From Apodospora peruviana (lineage: Eukaryota; Ascomycota; Sordariomycetes; Sordariales; Lasiosphaeriaceae), in assembly GCA_033439685.1 (NCBI GenBank), contig JAUEDM010000003.1:3750001-3814000 (forward strand): a stretch of DNA of 64,000 nucleotides, in the 5' to 3' direction. Positions 12,101 to 22,857 of the stretch are shown here, in pieces. Position 1 is the stretch's first letter. The number at the start of each line of letters is the position of its first letter. The notes under the pieces are model-generated. The model did no database searches. It saw only the letters and a program-made list of their open reading frames with translations, and was not told the DNA's origin. Both the position numbers and the translations under genes were made by a program.

Positions 12101-14487
12101 AGAGAATACAACTTCAGTTTAGGTGTTTGGTTTTTAAAGCATAGCATTGGCGTTTATCTTTGGCTTGGTTTATCGGACAACGGAAACGGTTTCTGTTGGG
12201 ACATTGGTATGGGAGCATTAGCGACGGCGTTTTTGGTGGCGGCGTTCCACTTGGTTTGCTTTTATCTAGGAGTTTCCTTTTATCTTCTCTATTTCATACC
12301 ACCGCGTAAACAGCGACGGACAAGGACATCAAAGTACGTTTTACCATCCCTGGCATATCACCCACATCAACGAGCAAACGTGCCAAACCAAATCGAACTT
12401 CACACAACACGAACGATATACGATAGATGATAAGAAGACGAGACAAAAGGCACGGCGGACGTGAGACTGGTCTCAGGACAGACATTTTTTCTGCATTCGA
12501 TTCCCCCGGGGCACTAGGAGTTTAACGGGACAGGCAATTGGGAGACTGGTCAATGATGGTTTACATGGAGTCCTACACTTTGGCTGACCCTTTTACACCA
12601 CCGGACTGGCGTTGAGGTATTTCTTTTGTCATTATTCTTTTTCTAACCAAATACAAACATGATATGATACGTATCTCGCACTAAATTTCCAATTTCGTGA
12701 GCCGTGATCTGTTGAGTGAACTTGGACATAACGCATCTCTCGAGAGCAAAGCTTCCATCTCTTACATTTCGCACACGCGCCGTCGTCCCTCCTTTCACAT
12801 CACACCGCTTTGGTCCATCAATGTCTCCGTTTCGCCTTCAGGAGACATTGGTAATGGTTAGCCCCACTCCAATCCATGTTATTCCCATTTAGCATGTCCT
12901 GTCATTATTTTACCTACATTGTCACAAGCAAGCTGCTGTTAGTATCTTTAGTAAAAAAGTACCATGCAGCTATCCATCGCAGTGCATTTCATTGACCGGA
13001 GACAACGCAACTGACGAAAGGCAAATACAATCTTTCAGCGCCATGTGGGCGCCGGCCAAACAGATAAACAACGCTCGCCCCGTCATGGTTGTTTACTCCC
13101 AGTGATTCAGCCTGGGAAATTACTTCAGGGAACCCAATCCACAGAAGGTGGTTAATTGCTGATGAATAAATTTCGATATCCTTCCATCAGGACCATTGTA
13201 CAGTAATTTTACATATGCAATGCGGCTTCTGACGACATGCGCATGCATGCAGCTGCATATCGGGCATGGAAAATGAGGGCTTGTGTTGCACTGCAGCTCT
13301 GTCGGCGCTTCAGTTTCTTTCGGTTTCGATTGGGGAGGGTCGAGTGAGAGAAGAACGGTTTGCGAAAACTACCTACTACTTCAGCAGATGCCCTCAAGAC
13401 AAAGACGAACCAACTAACATGGGATTACGAATAAGGTACTTACTTTCTGGTGGACAAACAATCCGGCTGCTCTAACTGACAATCAGCACAGAATACCGCT
13501 CTCGTTTTTGCCCTGCGAACAAATGCCGTGATTACCGCCGAGCTCGCACAATGGCAGAAGCGACAGACAGACAGAGCCTCACTCACTGCAACAGCAATCT
13601 CAGCCACAATACAGCACTCATGCATGTCACGTCTATTAGCCAAGGTTTGCCACAGTCGAACCAGAACTCCGCGATATAACCGTTATAATCTCCAGATTCA
13701 AAGGCAACAAGAGACAAAGCTTACCTCAGCTAATAGGATGGTAGCAGCCGTAATGGATCAAGGTAAGATATATTCAACACACACACAACACATGATGAAT
13801 GAGTTAGTACTATATATATGTATCCGAAGCGGAGGATAGAAATTATTACGATAAAACTATAGAACAAAGGAAGCTGCAGACAAGCGATCAACAAGACGCG
13901 AGTAAAATCATCGATAATACGTACCCGGTAAATAGAGACAGAAAAGTAAGTGCATAAACACTAGAAGTGAGACGGAAAGAGGCAGGTGAAGATTAATGTG
14001 AGAACGGTACCTTGGTGTCGATCGCCACTGTACTGTGGTGCAGTCCAGTGTGGCGGGTATCGATCCCATGATAAAACTCAGCCTATGCGCGCGTGTAGTG
14101 CTGGGTTGGTCCTTGGTTTAGGCGGCAGTCTGGATACATACTATCGAGGAAATGCATGGTGTGTGTAATGGGGGAGGTCTAGAATCTTGTGTCGGGAGGG
14201 GAACGGGTCATGGTGGTATGTCAGATATCACCAGCCCGCCCGGTGGTGTGTGCCAGTATTTTTGAACGGTACCAGGTTTTGGTGAAGACGGCGGTAGGGG
14301 TGTGGGTGGGTGTGTGTGTGCTGTGAGGAGGCATCCCATCGGGGAACGAGGTGGGCGTGTGCATGTTGTGTCATGCGGGCGATGGGTTCGGGCAGATCAG
14401 ATCGCCTCTGCCCTGCCCGCATGCACACTTCCCCACACGCGTGTATATGTGTCACTGTCACATCTCCCGCGATGATCCGTCGTCCCG
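12101..14487. other. Intergenic between convergent genes
   Basis: It holds the 3' ends of the genes at 10880 (+) and 14488 (-). It is relatively AT-rich near 13.7-13.9 kb, with short CA and GACA/GACAGA microsatellite-like stretches (about 13560 and 13775). No coding or RNA gene is supported. Confidence 0.6.
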
Positions 14488-15822
14488 TTATACACCGGCC
14501 GAACAGAGCCCAAGCCCCAACAAAAGGTCAGCAGCAAGCACATCCATGCCGCCAGACTTGTGGTCCTCGATCCCAAACGACAGGAACAACACATCATCAA
14601 GATAACCGTGGTATTTCTGCCCACGCGCCTTCCAGTTGATCGAGACGACATACAACATGTCGGACCGATTTCCCGTCAAATGCTGCCGTCCATGAATCCA
14701 GAGCGGCTTCTTGGATATCCCGTAGAGCTCAAACGGGTTGCGCTGCCTGAATACCACCACGTACGGCTCGTACTCGCCGTGGTAATCGTAGTACGTCTTG
14801 TGGTGGATGAGCATGATAATAAACGTGTTGGCATTGTTCGGCACGCACGACGCGTCCGCCCGCTTGCACATGGTTAGCCTCAACGAATTGGTCGACTGGT
14901 GGATCGATTCGAGGTCTTTCGGTAACTTGGGCAGGTACCGCGCCATGCAGCGCTTGTCGTGCTGTTCCGCTTGCGAGGAAACGTCTTTTCCTGCCGCTCC
15001 CGTCGAGTCGATCCTTGCAAACGCGCGGCGCGGAAACAAATCGTAGTGGACGTATATGCGGTCGTCCTTGTCCCAGAAGAGGAACCAGTTCTTCTCGACG
15101 GCCCCGTAGGCTTGCTGCGGCGGACGTTGCAGCTCGGTGGCCGACCGAAAAGTTTGTCCTCTGCTGCCGAACCTCTCCGGTTGCCAGTCGACCAGCAGAC
15201 GAAAATCCTGCAGCCACATGCCGTAACACGCAAAACGGCTGTTAGACCCGAACAGGATATACGGCTTCTTCGGTCCGTAGAACACGCGGGCGTCGTGAGG
15301 GCCGATGTTCCATCCCATGAACTCGATGTCGCCCGTGCACTTGTCTCCGCTGGTCGCGGCGATCGGTAGGACCTCTGGCCACTCAAGGCAGTGAAGACCA
15401 GGCTGCCTGCCGTCGGCGTCGTCTTCGAAGAAAGCGGCGTTGCAGCCGAGCTCGACGTTGAAGACGCTGTGCTCGTCGGGGTCGCTGCCGTCGGGGTTGA
15501 CTCGGCGTTTTTGCGACACGATGATCCAGGTGTCGTTGCGTGTCGGGTGCGGGATGATGTTCGGGTTGAAGGCGGTGTAGTTGCCGAACGTGATGGGGAA
15601 GTACTTCTTGTCTGGCGTTGAGCGTGAGAAGATCTCGTGATGTGTCCGGCCGACCGCGTTCGGGTCGACGCCAGCGGCCGTGTGAGGTTTCCCGACCAGA
15701 TCACCAACCTGAGAGCGCAGCGATGAGTATGTCTGCGAGTCCCAAAGACTTACGCTGATCAAGAGCAGCCCGACGATCGGCCCGACGACGAGCGCAATCC
15801 GCTTCAGGTCTCTCACCAACAT
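14488..15822 (-). CDS. Type II membrane protein with beta-propeller-like lumenal domain
   Basis: A single exon; I use the ATG at 15822 (444 aa) because it places a classic short cytosolic tail and one membrane helix (about residues 10-30) at the N-terminus. An in-frame start at 16008 would add 62 residues that look untranslated. The lumenal part is rich in Trp/Tyr/Asp blocks such as F-N-P-N-I-I-P-H-P, M-G-W-N-I-G-P-H-D, N-W-F-L-F-W-D-K-D-D and Y-H-G-Y-L-D-D-V-L-F-L-S-F-G-I-E-D. They recur at blade-like intervals, as in five-bladed propeller glycosidases and glycosyltransferases. Topology and fold suggest a Golgi or ER carbohydrate-active enzyme, but I cannot assign a family. It is convergent with the gene at 10880 and in tandem with the acyltransferase upstream. 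Confidence 0.78.
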   Translation of the reverse strand: MLVRDLKRIALVVGPIVGLLLISVSLWDSQTYSSLRSQVGDLVGKPHTAAGVDPNAVGRTHHEIFSRSTPDKKYFPITFGNYTAFNPNIIPHPTRNDTWIIVSQKRRVNPDGSDPDEHSVFNVELGCNAAFFEDDADGRQPGLHCLEWPEVLPIAATSGDKCTGDIEFMGWNIGPHDARVFYGPKKPYILFGSNSRFACYGMWLQDFRLLVDWQPERFGSRGQTFRSATELQRPPQQAYGAVEKNWFLFWDKDDRIYVHYDLFPRRAFARIDSTGAAGKDVSSQAEQHDKRCMARYLPKLPKDLESIHQSTNSLRLTMCKRADASCVPNNANTFIIMLIHHKTYYDYHGEYEPYVVVFRQRNPFELYGISKKPLWIHGRQHLTGNRSDMLYVVSINWKARGQKYHGYLDDVLFLSFGIEDHKSGGMDVLAADLLLGLGLCSAGV

Positions 15823-16894
15823 CGTGACAGGAACAGACTGGTCGAGGAATAAATATTGCCCACTGGGAATGAAGAAGAGAGATTGAGCATCGAGCTCAAT
15901 AATGTTCTTGACCTTGCGGCGTAGAGCCAAACATCTGTCGATGAAATTGACATGTCTGAGATATGACCTGGATAAGGTAGACAACAACAAGACGAGAAGG
16001 GGCATCAATAAGTCATTTGACTTAAAAATCCCGCTCAGGCGAAGCTAATGCCATCGCACGCGCAGTAGCAGAAGTAAACAGAAGCATAAGTATCGGGCAG
16101 CCGATGAACTCAACTCGATCAGGATGCACAAAAAGAAAACACGTCTTGGTCTGTCGTGATGATATGAAAATGACGGAGGCCGTCCACGGGCAACAGTGCC
16201 CACACACAGCTGCTTCAATCACTGCCGAAGAGATGAGAGCGAATAAAAAGTGTGGAATACTCGGCTGCGACCAAACCGGCCGAATTTCCGAGATGCTGTC
16301 GCCAGCAAAAAGCCCTCGTCTGTCGTCGGAGAGAGGGAAATTCATCTTCTGTCGTTGGACCCGTCAATCAAGGTGACAGCCCAGCAACGATAGCCCCAAG
16401 CGTAGTAGTGCCCTGGGGGGTCATCAAGCTGAATTTCAGGGGTGATGTCACTGTAGACATCCCCAATTTTCTCCAAAACGCGTCGCGTGAGACTCTTTGG
16501 GCTGAAACTGGGAAATCTGGGTTAGGAAAGTCAATTCCACCACAGAGCTTAGCTATACAGCTCAACCACAAGATGTCAACAACTACGTACCGGTAGGGTC
16601 CTCTGATCAACAGGCGTCAACCAGTTCAGGTCTGATGCAATGCAACGATCATTGCCAATTGCACATACCACTCGAACGCAAAACAGACGTCGAGTTGACG
16701 ACAACGGTGAGTGCCATGTCCACAGCTCAAAACTTGGGACGACATCTTGGACAGAATTATACGTTTCCCTCGATTTAGTGGTAAACACATCTGAGATCCC
16801 ATCAAGCATTAAAGCAAAACCGCACGCCCGCTCCTAGCAAAACCAGATGTCTTATATACCCGTACCCAAAATTGCATTATCAGCAACACTCTTC
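15823..16894. other. Intergenic, promoter of the 14488 gene
   Basis: No convincing coding sequence. The stretch contains the upstream region of the type II membrane protein gene and the 3' end of the acyltransferase gene on the same strand. Confidence 0.55.
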
Positions 16895-18376
16895 TCAAGC
16901 TGGTAACGGCGGCGGTATCCTTGCCGGCCGTCCCTGCGTCTGCTTGTACAACCACTGCGGGAACCTCACACTCGGCTCGTCAAATGCCCTCGTGACCATC
17001 TCGGCGCAGTAAAGCGTCACCGGCAAAAGGATAATATTAGGTAGCAGAAATCCGACCTCCAAACAGAACGGCCCCGCCTTGGACAGCGGGAGCTTGTTGA
17101 CCCAGCCCGGGATGTGTTTCATCTGCTCCTCCGTCGCCCATCCCACGGCCGCGTACAGCCTGTCGCCAAGGGTCCAGAGGATGGGGCCGTGGACCAAGTA
17201 CAACGAAAACGATATCCTTCCCAGGTACTGGCAGAACCCCGTCTCGAAGAAGCGCTTCAGCCAGCTGATGCGCGGAATCGAGGCGACCAGGAGGACGGCC
17301 GCCCAGAAGAGGTAGAACCACTTGTAGTCGTAGACGGCCTGCGGTTTGAAGAAGGACAGGTAGTACCACCCGTTGTTGGTGGCTAGATCGTTTATGTCCT
17401 GGGTGCGGACCGGCACACCGCCCAGGTAGAGACTGATGACCAACAGATGGTAGTAGATGACGGTGCTGAAGGGCTCCAACCGCGCCAGAAAAGCCGGCAG
17501 GTCGTCTTTAGCGGCCAGCAGGTCCAGGTCGCCGAGCAGCATCCCGGCGACAAACAGTGCGCAGTACCACCCGTCGACGATGTAGAGGAAGTAGTAGATG
17601 AGTCCGACCTGGCACCACAGCCGCGCATTCCTGCTGCACCGCGCTAGCGCAAGCAGGCTCGTGTAGATGACAATCGAGCCTTTGAACTCCAGCGGAATCG
17701 ACCACAGGTGAAAATTGTAACTGAACCATGGCTTGTCCCCTTGGTTGAAGACGAAGCTGAAGGCCTTCATCTCCTTGTACCACGACACAATCTCGGCGCC
17801 GTAGCTCGGCTCGGCCTTGGACGGCTCGGTCCAGATGCCAAAGACGTGCCACGACGTCATGTATAGAAATGTGGTGCAGATGAGCGGGATGAAGAGCCGC
17901 AGCCATCGTCGGAACAGAGCGGACCCGAGGTTGTCGGCCAGCTTCGCCTGCTCACCCGTGTGGATCAGAGTCAACGGCTTGGTCGACAGCACGTAGCCCG
18001 AGATAACGTAGAAGGTCGAGACGGCATAGTGGCCGCCACCGAAGAAGATGCGAATGAAGGGATAGGTCGAGAAGAGGTGTTTGTCGAGGTATCCGAAGCC
18101 CGACTCGATGAAATCGGCGGCAAGTCCCTTGTGCGCCCAGAGAATGTGGTGATGCCAGTAGACGAGAAAGGCGGCGAACCCGCGCAAGCCGTCGAGGTAG
18201 GCCGTCGACCGCAGTGGCTTCTTCTCGGATGGACTGTTGTTATTGCTGTCGAGCGATGGCGATGGCGATGGCGATGGCGTCGGCCAGATAAGCGATGGTC
18301 GTAGGAGCCCGAAGAGCCGGGCGGGCGACGACGGTGACTGCATCGCCAACTTTGCGAGACGCCCGCTGATAGTCAT
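16895..18376 (-). CDS. Acyltransferase 3 family integral membrane protein
   Basis: A single exon of 493 aa. Family PF01757 enzymes move acyl groups, often acetyl, onto sugars or other small acceptors from within a membrane. The diagnostic start of the domain is at residues about 59-75, Y-L-D-G-L-R-G-F-A-A-F-L-V-Y, followed by the His-rich W-H-H-H. About ten hydrophobic segments follow, and the typical late motif L-G-R-I-S-F-S-L-Y-L-V-H-G sits near residue 395. The first 50 residues are Ser/Pro-rich and cytosolic-looking. Members of this form are common in filamentous ascomycetes and often have no known substrate. Being beside another predicted glycan-handling gene on the same strand fits sugar modification, but that is inference. 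Confidence 0.9.
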   Translation of the reverse strand: MTISGRLAKLAMQSPSSPARLFGLLRPSLIWPTPSPSPSPSLDSNNNSPSEKKPLRSTAYLDGLRGFAAFLVYWHHHILWAHKGLAADFIESGFGYLDKHLFSTYPFIRIFFGGGHYAVSTFYVISGYVLSTKPLTLIHTGEQAKLADNLGSALFRRWLRLFIPLICTTFLYMTSWHVFGIWTEPSKAEPSYGAEIVSWYKEMKAFSFVFNQGDKPWFSYNFHLWSIPLEFKGSIVIYTSLLALARCSRNARLWCQVGLIYYFLYIVDGWYCALFVAGMLLGDLDLLAAKDDLPAFLARLEPFSTVIYYHLLVISLYLGGVPVRTQDINDLATNNGWYYLSFFKPQAVYDYKWFYLFWAAVLLVASIPRISWLKRFFETGFCQYLGRISFSLYLVHGPILWTLGDRLYAAVGWATEEQMKHIPGWVNKLPLSKAGPFCLEVGFLLPNIILLPVTLYCAEMVTRAFDEPSVRFPQWLYKQTQGRPARIPPPLPA

Positions 18377-19668
18377 CTAGACCTGGAAGGATGTGTCGAT
18401 GGTATTTGGGCTTCTCGTCGTGCTGCACCGTGTGCAAGAGGTCGGCGTCGTGGCGGGCGTCGCGAGTCACATTATCACATCGCTGGACTTTTGCTTGAAA
18501 GACACCCCTTTCCTATTCGTCTTCCCAACGACTTTCCCGGCAGCGAGCGACCGACAACCACGGATCAAGGTTTTTGCCAGATGACTCGACCAACCAGAAT
18601 GGCTTCTCGGCCGATTGAGATGCGTGTGGTGCCCTTTGGCGAATGTCGTTTCACGCCCCTGAACCGGGATGGGTGGCTAGAGCCATCAATTGGGTAAGAT
18701 TTCCCGAAGCTGAATGGTGCCGGGGTTGCACAGCCAGGGAATTGCTCCTCCCATTTTTGCAATGCACCATTTTGGACTGAAGAGGGCAAGAGGCAGTCGC
18801 AGGAAAGAGAACAACACAGTGATTTGAAGTTGAAGGCAGCGACGGTTGAAGTTCCAGGTTCACATGTCGGTGGAGAAAAAGACAGGGAATTGCTTCCGTC
18901 GTGCCTCCCCCACAAAGTCAACAAGCTCTCCAGGAAGTCCAGGGCCTCCAGGCTTGCCGGGTTCAACGGTTCAGGGTCCCCGCTTCAGGAGCAGTGGAGA
19001 AGTGGGCCGAACAACGCTTGCCGGCCTGCACGTGCCATATCTCTCTTATGTCTGCGACCACATCGTGGCTTCCAGGTTCCACATTTTTTGTTATTGAGAT
19101 CAACGGGCAGTCGCAGGATTCAGCCTTTTCTGGTCTCACTTTCCTGAATCAAGAAAAAGACCTGCCAAGTGTCGTCGCGATGTGGCAGTGGTCCTTGCCA
19201 ACCTTGAATTCGGTGACTTCACGGGGTAGGAATCCATGATCCACGCACGATCCAAGCTGGGTTTCTAACGGCATACATACATACATGGTAGTGACAGTCA
19301 GTCACAAAGTGTTATCGTGATATTATGGCATAGCTTATGACGGGGTATATCTATTAATATGCTCCTTCAAGAGCTCTATCAATCTTCTTTCTCATGCTTA
19401 TGCTGGTATCATGCAATGCGCCAACGCCCAAATCGCTTGCGTGTCCGTGATGCTAATACACCGTTCCACGGTAAATAATCAACTTCTGGAACCTGCAAAC
19501 CCAACCCAACCCAACCCAACCCCCCCTCCCCCCCATGTGTGGACTTTCGATAATAAACTCATCGGAGTCTCAAACTGCCTTATACAAGGTAGTTTAGGGG
19601 CTTTGTTGCATATTTCCCGAGCCCCATGTTCAGTCACCACCAGGGGCCCCAATAGCAAACACCCACCT
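18377..19668. other. Intergenic, with (CCAAC)n and ATAC microsatellites
   Basis: No gene is supported. Simple repeats include CATA units at about 19271-19287 and about four tandem CCAAC units at about 19500-19521 followed by a C-rich run. A short ORF at 18565-18966 (-) has no recognisable feature. Confidence 0.55.
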
Positions 19669-21955
19669 CTAGTACGGAGTCCCAAGAACGTCTGCCTCAT
19701 GTGCCACGACGCCATAATCAGTATGCCTCAACCCCAGGTCGCGATTCCCGTAATTCCACGGGCACACCCCTTTGGCCCAGACTTTTATCCCGCTTGCTCG
19801 ATCCAAGCCGTTCCTAAACCACGATGCCTGGCTAGACCCTACGAGAATAATGTAGTTCTCGTCCGTCTTTAAGCCTTTAAAACTCTCCTGCAAGTTCGGC
19901 ACCACGTTCCTCCCAGCACCCTCGGGCACGCCAGGCCCTCTCGCGTCGATGGCCGTGTGCATCCTCAGCACGATATGCGCCGCCTTGGCCAGCCCGCGCG
20001 CCTCCCGCGGTCCCGGCAGCTCCTCCCTTGGGACATCCGAACTCCGCTGGAAGTCCTTGGCGTGGTATATGTAGACGTTGCTGACGAAATTGGTGCGCAG
20101 CCAGAGCCCCGCGAGCGCCTTGATATCATCGATCATCTTCTCTACCTGGGAGGCCTCGTCGTAGGCGTACAGGATTCGCGACCGTGTCAGATGTAGCTCC
20201 AGGTGCAGGTGCAGGAGCTCAAGCCGCATGACCTGGCCGGGCGTTGCGTACGCCGATCGCTGGCTGCTTCCCGAGCGTGAGAGAGAGAGAGAGGCGGGTG
20301 TCAGTGCCGGCGGGCTCAGCGTCTGCTTGGAACCGGTCAGTTGAGACAAGAACCGCTGGAACCTAGGCTTCTGTGCGATTATGGACCCGAGCGGGTATCG
20401 TGTGAACTGAATGCAGTTGAAGTCATCAAAAAACTGCTGCTGCTGCTGTTGCTGCGGCTGCTGCTGTCTCGGCCATCGGGTCGGGTCGCGCAGCTTCGCC
20501 CTGGCAGCCTGAACCGCAGCGTCAAAATCCATCCTCTCTTTAAGGAGGGACGTGTAGAAATGGTCCAGATAGTCGCATACGAGGACTTCTCCCCCAACTG
20601 CCCATAGGCCGGCTACCGACCGGATGTATCTGCCTTCCTTGAGAAGCCTCCGGCAGAAGTTGGCGTAGGCGCCCTCCCGCGGCCAGCCGGACCAGCATGC
20701 GTTTACCACCACGTATTCGATACGGTGCTCTGCTAGAACCAAGGCGACTTTCCCAGCGGTACTTATCTCGTGATGTCCAAGGCCGGGTCTTAAAGCACTG
20801 GCAGTAAAACGCAACTTATATTCGGCTTTCCTAGCGGCAGTCGTATCCCTGTTATTCCCATACAGTTATCAGCATCATGCCGTAATAAAGAACGAACGTA
20901 CTCCATTCCACAGTAAGTAGTAACCATTAAGTGCTTTATAAGGTTCCTAACTTGTAACTTCTAAGACCCCTGGAAAGCATTCTGGAAATACCTATTTAAG
21001 CAGTATAAAATGCCTGTAGAATGGTGTATAAATGAAGCAGTGGTGAAGAACCGACTAACCTGTCAATAACACCGTGAAGATCAAAATGCACCAGGTTAAA
21101 GAACACGCGCTGCTTTGATCGCCTCTGCAAATGGGAGCGAAGCTCATCCACCGACCCCGGCCGCACAATATCTATCCACAACTTGTTTATCCCACGGTGG
21201 TCGATCCGCGGGGTGAAGTCCTGCTGGATCTTCATAAGCGGAACCTGCGCAAAGTGGGCGTCGTTGTCAAGCCTGTCGCTGTCGGGGTTCCAGTCTCCGC
21301 CACCGCTGATGTCGTCGCCTCCTTCGCGGAACAGCTTCCGTGCGATGACCAACAGGATCTTGTAACTCCGTGTGCGGTCGCGATGTACTTCTAGCAGCGG
21401 CTCGGGGACGGCGATGGTGCGATCGTAGCTTGGGCCCGTCGCATCGACTGGTATGCCGGTGGCGCTGAGGTAGCCAACCTGGCGGAGGATCTTGATCGTA
21501 TATCTGCGGCGCGCCGGATCGTCGATGAGGTCGGGTATTTCGAGAATTTCCCACTGCAAGCTGTGGATGCTGCGCTGCCGGTGGCTCGTACGGTCGGATT
21601 CATCCTCGCGTATGACGATCTCGCAGTGTCTTGAGGTACCCTGATTCAGATCATATAGGAGGCCAAGGGCAGTCCAGAGCTCGTTCGCGTAGCTCTTCAC
21701 TTGTTGGTGTAGGTCAGATAGAACTGCCCCGTCCTCGTAGTTGGAACGGTGCCATAGAAGGCGGCCAGTTTCGCGCAGGTATCTCACCAATGTGTCGTAC
21801 TGCTCGTCGTGCCACGGGTCGTGCAGAGTGGTTATTCGTTCGCGGCCGCCGTTAGCGGTTAACCCCACGCGCCAGGCGTTGCTGTCTGGGGACTTTTGGT
21901 CCTTTTGGACAATGGTGATTATCGTATGTGGAGAGCCCCCCTGTTCAGGGTCCAT
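19669..21955 (-). CDS. CHAT-domain (caspase-like) protease
   Basis: Two exons, 21955-21060 and 20848-19669 (intron 211 nt), encode 691 aa. CHAT domains are clan CD cysteine peptidases related to caspases and separases. The catalytic His is His294 in the H-F-D-L-H-G motif, encoded just before the intron. The catalytic Cys is Cys350 in N-A-C-W-S-G, preceded by the expected hydrophobic strand Y-V-V-V. The first 200 residues match the N-terminal part of fungal CHAT proteins. After the catalytic core comes a Gln-rich stretch (CTG/CAG-type repeat in the DNA) and about 230 residues of unrecognised helical sequence. There is no NB-ARC or TPR fusion. The gene is divergent from the gasdermin-like gene 0.9 kb away. 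Fungal gasdermin genes are usually paired with such proteases, so its likely substrate is that protein. Both catalytic residues are present and the frame is intact. Confidence 0.86.
20428..20472. repeat. Imperfect CTG/CAG trinucleotide repeat in CHAT gene
   Basis: Interrupted CTG units on the plus strand read as a Gln-rich run on the coding strand (Q3-P-Q7). They lie between the protease core and the C-terminal region and are a likely site of length variation among strains. Confidence 0.75.
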
Positions 21956-22857
21956 GGCGTTGTTGGTTTAACGGTAATGAAGGCCAGCAAGCATCAACCC
22001 GAGCATGCCGAGGAAGGGCTCAACAAAAGCTGGAGAAGCCATAGCCAGGACTGTGACTGTTCTTCACAGGCAACATTTAGACCATTCGTCAACGAGGCTC
22101 TGGGGAACCTGGAAAAGCGGCCATCTCCATGCGGGGGGAAATTAGTGTTCTTCAGCTGGTCCGTCCAGAGATGCCCTGCAGGCAAGGGTCCACACCCACC
22201 ACACCGTCCCACCTAACCTGGGAAGTTCCCGACCGCTCTGACCCCCGGATTCCAGCTGCCGATTCCCTAGGGTGCTTTTAGTGGCAGTTTGCCTTTGGAA
22301 GTTTGGATGAACATCTTCGTTCTTTCCTCCTTCCACTTCACACGGCGGTGCAGCGTTCTGGAGCGAGCCCAATCGTTTGGAAAGATCGAAGGAGCTGCCA
22401 CAGTGCGCATTCCCAAGCAGTGGAGGGCAGACAGGCAGGACCGGAGAGCGACGAAATGGACAGGTCTCTCGAGTCTTGCCAATAAAGCCTTGCCTCTGCG
22501 GTTTCAAAGCTACCAGTCAATGGAAGGTTGTCAGTGTGGGCGTGCTGCATGAGCTGGCGCAGCACTGCCCCTGTCGCCACCACTCGCACGCAAGCGCATG
22601 TGTCATGCGATCCCAGTATGACTGGGAGGGCGCCAGCAGTAGTCAATAAGGGGTATTTAGGCAGGAATACTTGAGGGACTGGGATTCCTCTGCTTGAATC
22701 CATGAATCCCAGCATGTGTATTCCGTAGGTGTAATGTTATATGCACCATAAACGCCGTGCGTGTCCGTCCCGCCGGACATACAATAGTTCCTACATTATC
22801 CATGATTCGGGTGTCCTAGTAGCTAAATACCGATATAAACCTTAAACGCAGCTATCA
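21956..22857. promoter_or_regulatory. Shared divergent promoter, CHAT protease and gasdermin-like gene
   Basis: This 902-bp spacer separates the two start codons, which face away from each other, so both promoters must lie here. A TATA-like GATATAAAC is at about 22831-22839, close to the gasdermin start. No coding sequence is supported. Confidence 0.5.

Noticed and set aside
18565..18966. 133-codon minus-strand frame
   Set aside because: No signature, low-quality composition and no sensible gene context.
19498..19530. Telomere-like repeat CCCAAC
   Set aside because: The unit is CCAAC, not CCCTAA, with only about four copies inside single-copy DNA; a simple microsatellite.
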